From Chromatiales bacterium (GTDB taxonomy: Bacteria > Pseudomonadota > Gammaproteobacteria > UBA6429 > Thiohalophilaceae), in assembly GCA_024641465.1 (NCBI GenBank), contig JAHEDB010000016.1, positions 1 through 14,263 on the forward strand: a stretch of 14,263 nucleotides of DNA, given 5' to 3'. The notes under the pieces were generated by a model, which saw nothing but the letters and a program-made list of their open reading frames with translations, was not told where the DNA came from and ran no database searches. The translations under genes were made by a program, and so were the position numbers. Positions 7,095 to 12,935 of this stretch are shown here, in pieces (the stretch's first letter is position 1; every line of letters begins with the position of its first letter).

Positions 7095-7916
7095 TTATCT
7101 CTCCGCCGCCAAATAACATATCCAGGCAGCATCCGCCTCCCCTACCGTCGCCGGTTTAAACTTGCCGTTTCCCTCACCATGTTTATCAGTCCCTTCCCAG
7201 AATACCGTTACATTGTTGAAACCGGCCTCCTGGAGTAACTCCTGGATCTCCGGCAGCGTCCACAGCCGCCAGTCATAGCTGAAGGCCTTTTTCATTTTCG
7301 AGCCATCCGGGAAGTGGTAATGGATATGACAGGTCATATCCCCGCTAATGGGGTCGTAGGTCGCCTGGTCCCACACATAGATAAATTTTCCGCAGTCAGT
7401 TTTTTCCTTTTGTTCACGGAAGGATTCGTACCCGCCATAGGCATCGAGAAAAAAGACCCCGTCATCGACCAGGCAGTCGCGGACACGTTTGAAATAACGG
7501 CCCAGGCTGTCACGCGTTTTGAACAACTGGAAGCTGAAGTTCATAGCCATAATGACATCGACCGGCGCAGTCTCAGCACTCAGCACATCGGCCTCGAGCA
7601 ATTTGATGCGCAGTTGCTGCGCGGTGTCGAGGGGTTTGACGTTGTGTACACGGCCCCAATCCAGCACCTCGGCATCCAGATCCACCCCGATTGCGATATT
7701 CGTTTCACGCCGACGGACCCACTCGCGGCACATCCGCGCCGTACCACAAAAATCCTCTCGCAGGCTGACGGGCTCTCGGCCACGAATCCGGCTAAAGGTC
7801 TTATTGATAAATTTATAATCAAGGGCCGTATTCTGCACCGATTTTTCGTACAGATAATGGCGATCCGCTGTTTGCGCAATGCCTGCTGATTTGGTTTTCT
7901 TAAAGGTCTTTGCCAT
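7095..7916 (-). CDS. Class I SAM-dependent methyltransferase, substrate unknown
   Basis: This 273-residue soluble protein has a Rossmann-type methyltransferase core. Motif I is the unusual LREDFCGTA (52-60), followed by the acidic ribose-binding loop GVDLDAEVLDWG (77-88), LLEADVL (about 106-112) and motif IV DVIMAMNFSFQLF (120 on). The second half carries an insertion, GGYESFREQKEKTDCGKFIYVWDQATYDP is part of it, which likely forms the substrate lid, then a WRLWTLPEIQELLQEAGF helix-strand typical of the family's C-terminal sheet. I choose ATG 7916 over ATG 7922 because GGTGA lies 7 bases before 7916 but only 1 base before 7922. The nucleic acid, protein or small-molecule target cannot be told. 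It lies on the same strand between ppk and the Lys/Ala-rich gene, with 170 bp to ppk containing the Pho box, so it is probably a separate transcription unit. Confidence 0.8.
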   Translation of the reverse strand: MAKTFKKTKSAGIAQTADRHYLYEKSVQNTALDYKFINKTFSRIRGREPVSLREDFCGTARMCREWVRRRETNIAIGVDLDAEVLDWGRVHNVKPLDTAQQLRIKLLEADVLSAETAPVDVIMAMNFSFQLFKTRDSLGRYFKRVRDCLVDDGVFFLDAYGGYESFREQKEKTDCGKFIYVWDQATYDPISGDMTCHIHYHFPDGSKMKKAFSYDWRLWTLPEIQELLQEAGFNNVTVFWEGTDKHGEGNGKFKPATVGEADAAWICYLAAER

Positions 7917-7972
7917 AGTCATGTCACCGAGTTAAATCTGAGTCTGTTTGGATCGCCTTCATTGCAGGAATA

Positions 7973-8033
7973 TCCGGATGTATCACTGCCAGTGTCCAGG
8001 GCAAACATACCAGGGCCAGCGACGACATCCGGA
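7973..8033. repeat. Nested dyads between the methyltransferase and Lys/Ala-rich genes
   Basis: TCCGGATG (7973-7980) and CATCCGGA (8026-8033) form an 8-bp inverted repeat 45 bases apart. Between them lies the small dyad CACTG-C-CAGTG (7984-7994). The region is 141 bp long, non-coding, and separates two genes on the same strand. It could fold at the 3' end of the Lys/Ala-rich transcript or act as an operator for the methyltransferase. There is no T-run to support a terminator. Confidence 0.3.
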
Positions 8034-8054
8034 CAGGGTCCAACCTGCGACAGG

Positions 8055-8078
8055 CAAACGCTGTTACACCGGCGTTTG
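8055..8078 (-). repeat. Stem-loop spanning the stop codon of the Lys/Ala-rich gene
   Basis: CAAACGC (8055-8061) and GCGTTTG (8072-8078) form a perfect 7-bp stem with a 10-base loop that contains the TAA stop of the gene. No run of T follows in either direction, so I do not call it an intrinsic terminator; a 3'-end stabilising hairpin is possible. Confidence 0.35.
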
Positions 8079-8678
8079 TTGTACCTCCAGCTTTTCCGCT
8101 CCAACCTTTGGCGACCTTTTCTTACCGGCCGGTGTTGTCATATTTTTCTGCGCCATGTTTTTCAATATACCGCCAATCTTTTCTGCCCGTTGCCTGGCCT
8201 TATCAGCCTTGCGCTGCGCCTTCTGCATGGTCTTTTCGCTGGCCTCGGCCTTTTTAATCGCACGCTTGGCCGCCTTTTCAATCGCCAGACGCTTTTCGGC
8301 CTCTGTCTTGATCTGCTGTTTTTTCTGTTTAGCCAGGGTCAGGGCATCATCGGCCTTGACCCGGCATTCACGGGCGTATTGTTCGGCGCTTTGTGCCTCG
8401 TTTTTAGTAGTCACAGCCTTGAGCGTGGTCTTCTCCGCTACGGTACTTTTCTTCTTGAGTTTGTTTTCCGCCTTGATGGCCGCCATTAATTCGGCATCCG
8501 CCAGCCGTCGGGCCTTTTTTGCCTCGGCCTTGCGTAGCGCTTTTTCTGCTCCGGCGATCCTGTCGGCGGTTTTTTTAGCAGCCTTTTCCGCCTTGACCTT
8601 TGCCTTGGCCAACAGGGCATTTTTGGCCTTTTCCAGTCGTTTTGCCTGTTTAATCTGCTTGTCGAGTTTATTTACCAT
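8064..8678 (-). CDS. Lysine/alanine-rich helical protein, function unknown
   Basis: A 204-residue basic protein made almost entirely of charged helix-forming residues: about 22% Lys and 21% Ala by my count, with regular E/K alternation (for example AEKRLAIEKAAKRAIKKAEA). It should form one long helix or coiled coil from about residue 3 to 170, followed by a looser tail with KNMTTPAGKKRSPKV. There is no signal peptide, membrane segment or catalytic motif. The start ATG 8678 follows AGGAG at 8690-8686 with 7 bases between; the longer reading frame from 8762 would overlap the upstream gene and has no such site. Composition recalls histone-H1-like and AlgP-like proteins and other basic proteins that coat nucleic acid or granules, but no family is proven. 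It follows the RHH regulator gene by 67 bp on the same strand, probably in one operon. Confidence 0.75.
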   Translation of the reverse strand: MVNKLDKQIKQAKRLEKAKNALLAKAKVKAEKAAKKTADRIAGAEKALRKAEAKKARRLADAELMAAIKAENKLKKKSTVAEKTTLKAVTTKNEAQSAEQYARECRVKADDALTLAKQKKQQIKTEAEKRLAIEKAAKRAIKKAEASEKTMQKAQRKADKARQRAEKIGGILKNMAQKNMTTPAGKKRSPKVGAEKLEVQQTPV

Positions 8679-8687
8679 TGCCTGTCT

Positions 8688-8703
8688 CCTGGTGATCACC
8701 TGG
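8688..8703. promoter_or_regulatory. Dyad over the ribosome-binding region of the Lys/Ala-rich gene
   Basis: GGTGATCACC (8691-8700) is a perfect 10-bp palindrome that extends to 16 bp with one mismatched pair, touching the AGGAG ribosome-binding site (8690-8686) of the downstream gene. A second GATCAC lies at 8703-8708. In mRNA the hairpin could mask the ribosome-binding site; in DNA it could be an operator. No direct support for either. Confidence 0.3.
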
Positions 8704-8745
8704 ATCACTTGTCGATTTTTACTAACTGCTTTCGAAATCCCCGGC

Positions 8746-9066
8746 CTATTGCTTTGCTTCATCCTGCGCCGGTCTGCCGGTCTTGATCTTTTCCACCCGT
8801 TCCAACAGGGCTAACAGTGCGTTGCTGTCCAGCGCCGTGAGGGCCATGATCCCGGCGCGCAGCAACTCACCCTTTTTGATGCTGACCCCCTGTGCGAGAC
8901 ACTGCTTTTTTAATGCCTTCAGTTGCTCATAGTCTTCCAATGGCATGGTGAAACTGTCACGCACCACCTTGGGTCGCTTGGCATCCGATTTTTTGGCCTT
9001 ATCGCCTTTCGTGGCCCTGGCTTCCCGGCCCTTGTCCTTTTGCTTGCTGGCTTTGTCCCGGCTCAT
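8746..9066 (-). CDS. Small ribbon-helix-helix (CopG/Arc-like) DNA-binding protein
   Basis: A 106-residue protein with a disordered, strongly basic N-terminal tail (1-33, mostly K, R, D, S, A) followed by a compact domain. RDSFTMP (36-42) fits the antiparallel DNA-reading strand, EDYEQLKALKKQCLAQG (44-60) helix 1, and KKGELLRAGIMALTAL (64-79) helix 2 with the GELLRAG turn typical of RHH repressors. The rest, LLALLERVEKIKTGRP, may be a third helix. I chose ATG 9066, preceded by AGGGTG at 9076-9071, over a TTG at 9084. Its promoter lies inside a perfect 40-bp palindrome, a strong sign of autoregulation by a dimeric binder. Direct DNA binding is inferred from the fold. It could alternatively be an antitoxin, but no toxin gene follows; the next gene is the Lys/Ala-rich protein. 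Confidence 0.7.
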   Translation of the reverse strand: MSRDKASKQKDKGREARATKGDKAKKSDAKRPKVVRDSFTMPLEDYEQLKALKKQCLAQGVSIKKGELLRAGIMALTALDSNALLALLERVEKIKTGRPAQDEAKQ

Positions 9067-9090
9067 ATCGCACCCTGTTATCAATTTACA

Positions 9091-9130
9091 TCAAACGGTA
9101 TAAACAGTATATACTGTTTATACCGTTTGA
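9091..9130. promoter_or_regulatory. Perfect 40-bp palindrome, likely operator of the RHH gene
   Basis: The left half TCAAACGGTATAAACAGTAT is followed immediately by its exact reverse complement, with no spacer and no mismatch. It sits between the sixA stop (9142) and the RHH start (9066). Each arm carries GGTATAAACAGTAT, giving several equivalent binding positions. It overlaps the minus-strand promoter so that the -10 lies at the centre. A perfect 40-bp palindrome is far beyond chance and implies selection for symmetric protein binding, a cruciform, or an RNA hairpin insulating sixA. Confidence 0.85.
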
Positions 9131-9133
9131 CAA
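9106..9133 (-). promoter_or_regulatory. Sigma-70-type promoter of the RHH gene
   Basis: On the minus strand TTGTCA (9133-9128) is a 5-of-6 match to the -35, and TATACT (9111-9106) a 5-of-6 match to the -10, with a 16-bp spacer. Transcription would start near 9099, leaving a leader of about 33 bases. The mirror-image -10 on the plus strand lacks a decent -35, so the promoter is directional although the core is symmetrical. Confidence 0.65.
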
Positions 9134-9141
9134 GTCCTGGG

Positions 9142-9660
9142 TCAAGCGAGGGATTTGGGGTAAATGATGTCGGTGAGATGTGCCGGGGTTTGGCTCAATA
9201 AGCCCCACCCCGGTAGTTGCAGGATACACAGGGCAGCGGTGGGCATTAGCTTACCATCGGGGCCGGCAGGCACATCGTCACCCAGCAGGTATTCAACGAG
9301 CTCGGCCAGGCCGGGATTGTGTCCCACCAGCAATAACGAATTCAGTGCATTATCGGTAGTCGCGATGACCTGACAGAGTTGAGCCGTGTCGGCGAGATAG
9401 AGGTGTTTGTCAAAATTGACGGCGGCGGGTTCGATTTGCAGGGTCTGGCAGACCGTGGTTACGGTCTGCCAGGCCCGCAGCGCGGGGGAACTGACGATGG
9501 ATTCGGGCCGCAAGTGCCGTTGCTGCATCCATTGCCCGACTTTTACGGCATCGCGTGTGCCACGCGGATTTAAGGGGCGACTGAAGTCATCTGGCGCGGC
9601 CGTGTCCCAGGCCGATTTGGCGTGACGCAGCAGATAGAGTGTTTTGGTGTGGCCATTCAT
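9142..9660 (-). CDS. sixA: Phosphohistidine phosphatase SixA
   Basis: A 172-residue cytoplasmic member of the histidine phosphatase (RHG) superfamily. The catalytic motif is LLRHAKSAW near the N terminus with nucleophile His13 and Arg12. SSPALRAWQT (57-66) supplies the second conserved Arg, and LLVGHNPGL (110-118) the second catalytic His114. The RHAKS form with a short single domain marks SixA, which removes phosphate from histidine in phosphotransfer proteins such as ArcB in E. coli (161 residues). The tail (about 155-172) is slightly longer than in E. coli. It starts 20 bp after phoU on the same strand and appears to be the last gene of the pst-phoU operon. Position suggests it acts on a histidine phosphotransfer step tied to phosphate signalling, but that is inference; the housekeeping PTS role is an alternative. 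Confidence 0.88.
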   Translation of the reverse strand: MNGHTKTLYLLRHAKSAWDTAAPDDFSRPLNPRGTRDAVKVGQWMQQRHLRPESIVSSPALRAWQTVTTVCQTLQIEPAAVNFDKHLYLADTAQLCQVIATTDNALNSLLLVGHNPGLAELVEYLLGDDVPAGPDGKLMPTAALCILQLPGWGLLSQTPAHLTDIIYPKSLA

Positions 9661-9680
9661 TCCATCGGCAGATACAAGGT

Positions 9681-10394
9681 TTAGCGTTTAATCTCGCCAC
9701 CCATTTTCTCAATACCGGTATGACGCACATCCTTGCCCATCACCAGATAGATCACATATTCGCAAATATTCTTGGCATGGTCGCCGATGCGTTCAATGGC
9801 GCGGGCGGTCCACATCACGTCCAGCATGCGGGTGATGGCGCGGGGGTCTTCCATCATGAAGGTTAGGGCCTGGCGCATCACACCGTCGTACTCCTGGTCC
9901 ACCTTCAGGTCCTGCCGGGCGACATTCACGGCGGCCTCGGCATCCATACGGGCGAAGGCATCGAGGGCATCATGCACCATCTGCGCAACCAGTTCGCCGA
10001 TGTGCTTGAGTTCACCGTACTGATTTTTTGGTCGTTCGAATTGCGCGAGGCGCTGGCTCATGCGAGCGATGCGTTCGGCCTGATCGCCGATTCGTTCCAG
10101 ATCGGTAATGGTCTTGATAACGGCGATCAACAGGCGCAGGTCGGACGCCGCAGGCTGACGACGGGCAATGATATGGGTGCATTCCTCATCAATGGCCACT
10201 TCCGCCGAATTGACCTTGATGTCATTGTCGATCACCACCTCGGCCAGTTTGGTATCCCCTTCCGCCAGGGAAGTAATGGCCTGGAGGATCTGTTGTTCCA
10301 CCAGTCCGCCCATGGCCAGGACACGGTTGCGAACATCTTCCAGTTCGGCATCAAATTTATGCGAGATATGATGTCCCCGAGTTTCCATTTTCAT
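9681..10394 (-). CDS. phoU: Phosphate signalling protein PhoU
   Basis: A 237-residue all-helical protein with two PhoU three-helix modules. Each module carries the metal-binding ExxxD signature: TDLERIGDQAERIA (E100, D104) and ARAIERIGDHAKNI (E201, D205). HKFDAELEDVRNRVLAMGG (12-30) is the usual N-terminal helix. PhoU sits on the cytoplasmic side of the Pst transporter, conveys phosphate sufficiency to PhoR and restrains phosphate uptake. AGAGGA precedes the ATG at 10394 by 5 bases. The gene follows pstB by 18 bp and precedes sixA by 20 bp, all on one strand, so it should be part of the pstCAB-phoU transcript. Length and residues are normal. Confidence 0.96.
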   Translation of the reverse strand: MKMETRGHHISHKFDAELEDVRNRVLAMGGLVEQQILQAITSLAEGDTKLAEVVIDNDIKVNSAEVAIDEECTHIIARRQPAASDLRLLIAVIKTITDLERIGDQAERIARMSQRLAQFERPKNQYGELKHIGELVAQMVHDALDAFARMDAEAAVNVARQDLKVDQEYDGVMRQALTFMMEDPRAITRMLDVMWTARAIERIGDHAKNICEYVIYLVMGKDVRHTGIEKMGGEIKR

Positions 10395-10412
10395 ACATCC
10401 TCTAAAGTATTC

Positions 10413-11249
10413 TTAGCCGTAACGACCGGTAATATAATCTTCGGTCTGTTTCTTGCCGGGATTGGTAAAGATCGTATCGGTATCACCGAATTCAATCAGT
10501 TCGCCCATGTACATAAAGGCCGTGTAGTCAGAGACTCGCGCCGCCTGTTGCATATTATGGGTAACAATAATAATAGTATAGTTGTCTTTTAGTTCGTTGA
10601 TAAGTTCTTCGATCTTCAGGGTAGATATTGGGTCCAGCGCCGAGGCCGGTTCATCGAGCAAGAGCACTTCCGGCTCGATGGCGATCGCCCGCGCGATCAC
10701 CAGGCGTTGTTGCTGGCCGCCGGACAGACCCAGGGCGCTGTCATGCAGACGGTCCTTGACCTCCTCCCACAGCGCGGCACCGTGCAGAGACTTTTCCACA
10801 CGCTCATCGATCAGCCGACGATTCTTCACACCCTGTAAGCGTAAACCATAGGCGACGTTTTCGTAGATCGTCTTGGGGAAGGGATTGGGTTTCTGGAACA
10901 CCATGCCGACCCGTCGCCGCAGGTTCGCCACGTCGACCTTCTTGTCATTGATATCGCTGCCGTCGAGGGTGATGCTGCCTTCAATCCGGCAGCTGTCCAC
11001 CAGGTCGTTCATGCGATTGAAGCAACGCAGCAGGGTCGACTTGCCACACCCGCTCGGACCGATGAAGGCCGAAACACGCTTCGCCGGCAAACTGATATCG
11101 ACATTCCTGAGCGCCTGCTTTTCACCATAGAAGAGATTGAGCGCAGATGTCTGTAGACAAATCGTCTCGGCCTTGATGTCCATTTTCTGCTGCGTGCGAT
11201 TCAGCGCATCAAGATTGATGCCGTGGGTAAAACCTTGTTGGGATGCCAT
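10413..11249 (-). CDS. pstB: Phosphate ABC transporter ATP-binding protein PstB
   Basis: This 278-residue ATPase drives phosphate import through PstC and PstA. All motifs are present in order: Walker A GPSGCGKST (64-72), Q-loop VFQKPNPFP with Gln119, ABC signature LSGGQ (175-179), Walker B LLLDEP (196-201) and H-loop His231 in IIVTHNMQQA. CFNRMNDLV after Walker A and the KPNPFPKTIYENV segment are characteristic of PstB among ABC ATPases. It carries about 20 extra residues at the N terminus compared with E. coli PstB (257). The ATG at 11249 follows a GAGG about 9 bases upstream; ATG for M23 is possible but has no ribosome-binding site. It is preceded by pstA (30 bp gap) and followed by phoU (18 bp). 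Confidence 0.97.
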   Translation of the reverse strand: MASQQGFTHGINLDALNRTQQKMDIKAETICLQTSALNLFYGEKQALRNVDISLPAKRVSAFIGPSGCGKSTLLRCFNRMNDLVDSCRIEGSITLDGSDINDKKVDVANLRRRVGMVFQKPNPFPKTIYENVAYGLRLQGVKNRRLIDERVEKSLHGAALWEEVKDRLHDSALGLSGGQQQRLVIARAIAIEPEVLLLDEPASALDPISTLKIEELINELKDNYTIIIVTHNMQQAARVSDYTAFMYMGELIEFGDTDTIFTNPGKKQTEDYITGRYG

Positions 11250-11279
11250 GCAGACTACCTCAATTCCTGTAAATTCATC

Positions 11280-12935
11280 TTATGATTCCATTCCCTTATA
11301 CCGTTCACGTAGACGGTTGCGAATATAGATCGCGGCCAGGTTCAGGATAACAATCACGATTACCAATAAAAGAGCCGTCGCATAGACCAGTGGCCTGGCC
11401 GCCTCCACATTGGGACTCTGGAAGCCGACGTCATAGATATGAAAACCCAGGTGCATGAATTTTCGATCCAGGTGCAGGAACGGCGAATTGCCGTCCAGCG
11501 GCAGGGATGGGGCCAGTTTGACCACCCCGACCAGCATCAGCGGCGCCACTTCACCGGCGGCGCGGGCAATCGCCAGGATCATACCGGTCATCATCGCCGG
11601 TGTTGCCATCGGAATAACCGTGCGCCACAGTGTCTCCGCCTTGGTGGCGCCCAGCGCCAGGGAACCTTCTCGAATGGCGCGAGGGATGCGTGACAGCCCT
11701 TCTTCGGTGGCTACGATCACTACCGGCACAGTGAGGATCGCCAGGGTCAGTGATGACCAGAGTATACCCGGCGTACCATAGGTTGGCGCCGGCAGGGCCT
11801 CGGGGTAAAACAGCTGGTCGATATTGCCACCGAGGAAATAGACGAAGAAGCCCAGACCAAATACACCATAGACAATCGAGGGCACGCCGGCGAGATTATT
11901 CACCGCAATACGGATGGTGCGGGTCAAAGGGCCCTGTTTGGCATATTCGCGCAGGTATACCGCGGCCACCACACCAAACGGGGTCACCATCATGGACATG
12001 ATCAGTACCATCATCACCGTACCGAAGATCGCGGGGAAGATCCCACCCTCGGTATTGGCCTCACGCGGCTCATCGGAGACGAATTCCCAGAGCTTGGCAA
12101 AATACATCCCGACCTTGCCCAACACCGACATATCATTGGGTCGGAAGGTACGAACGATCTTGGCCAGCGGGATATCAACCGTTTTACCGTCCATCACCTC
12201 GGCCGTCAGGCTGTCGCGGTTAATGGACAGGTAAAGGTCACTCAATTCTTTTTGAAACCCCTGATAGTCCGCCTGCAACTCTTTGCGTTCATCGGCAATC
12301 GCCTTGAGATTTGCCGGCGTATCCTTACCATCCAGTTCGAGGCGGCGCGTTTTCAGTCGCAGCCCTTCGATGGCATAGTTGATGTCGCCGATCTCACCCT
12401 TTTCGATATCGCGGATCTGATCGAATATATCGAGGGTGCGCGCCAGACGCTGTTGCAATTCAGGCCAGCTCTTGTCGCCCTCGGCCACCACCTTGCCGTT
12501 TTCCTTGATCGCCTTCAGATAGCCGTAAAAATTGCCCCACTCACGGCGTTCCAGCACAATGAGTTCCCGTGGGAAGGTTTTATCGGATATAAACGGTTCG
12601 ATCAACCAGCGAAAATCACTGCCCAGCACATCGCGATTGCCGGTCTTGAATAAATGCCGCTGGATATTTTTTTTATCGGATTCAATGGAGATGCCGGCGC
12701 TATGCAGATTAACCAGCGAAACCAGTTCCGTTTCGGTCAACTCGCCTATGACGCGCATGGCTTGTGTGCCCGGTTGGGTGTATTGCATCTGCATCACGTC
12801 AGACGGCCAAAAGTGTCCCAGGCCGCGCACGGCGATTAACAGCAGCAAACCAAACACAATAATCAGGCTGGCGCTGACCGCCGCGGCGTTCAGCCAGATC
12901 CAGGGAGAACCACTTTTAAACCAGTCGCGCATCAT
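11280..12935 (-). CDS. pstA: Phosphate ABC transporter permease PstA, long form
   Basis: A 551-residue inner-membrane permease, nearly twice E. coli PstA (296). The first membrane segment (about 16-37) is followed by about 260 predicted periplasmic residues (38-298), of which 155-240 are coiled-coil-like with E/L/K-rich heptads (LQQRLARTLDIFDQIRDIEK, then LRLKTRRLEL and ERKELQADYQGFQKELSDL). The normal permease core follows: TM2 about 299-320, TPFGVVAAVYLREYA, NNLAGVPSIVYGVFGLGFFV, and the EAA loop that contacts PstB, SLALGATKAETLWRTVIP (425-442). A last segment spans 518-538. The core is intact and functional-looking. Similar long PstA proteins exist in pseudomonads. The start ATG overlaps the pstC stop as ATGA, so the two permeases are coupled. 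The role of the periplasmic coiled coil is unknown. Confidence 0.93.
   Translation of the reverse strand: MMRDWFKSGSPWIWLNAAAVSASLIIVFGLLLLIAVRGLGHFWPSDVMQMQYTQPGTQAMRVIGELTETELVSLVNLHSAGISIESDKKNIQRHLFKTGNRDVLGSDFRWLIEPFISDKTFPRELIVLERREWGNFYGYLKAIKENGKVVAEGDKSWPELQQRLARTLDIFDQIRDIEKGEIGDINYAIEGLRLKTRRLELDGKDTPANLKAIADERKELQADYQGFQKELSDLYLSINRDSLTAEVMDGKTVDIPLAKIVRTFRPNDMSVLGKVGMYFAKLWEFVSDEPREANTEGGIFPAIFGTVMMVLIMSMMVTPFGVVAAVYLREYAKQGPLTRTIRIAVNNLAGVPSIVYGVFGLGFFVYFLGGNIDQLFYPEALPAPTYGTPGILWSSLTLAILTVPVVIVATEEGLSRIPRAIREGSLALGATKAETLWRTVIPMATPAMMTGMILAIARAAGEVAPLMLVGVVKLAPSLPLDGNSPFLHLDRKFMHLGFHIYDVGFQSPNVEAARPLVYATALLLVIVIVILNLAAIYIRNRLRERYKGMES

Noticed and set aside
7948..8814. Long plus-strand ORF (288 codons) with an apparently hydrophobic, Phe/Leu/Ala-rich product
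   Set aside because: It is the antisense of the Lys/Ala-rich gene; complementing AAR and GCN codons produces TTT/CTT-type hydrophobic codons. It has no ribosome-binding site or family features.
8746..9066. Antitoxin of a toxin-antitoxin pair
   Set aside because: The RHH fold and palindromic operator fit an antitoxin, but the following gene encodes a Lys/Ala-rich helical protein with no toxin fold, separated by 67 bp.
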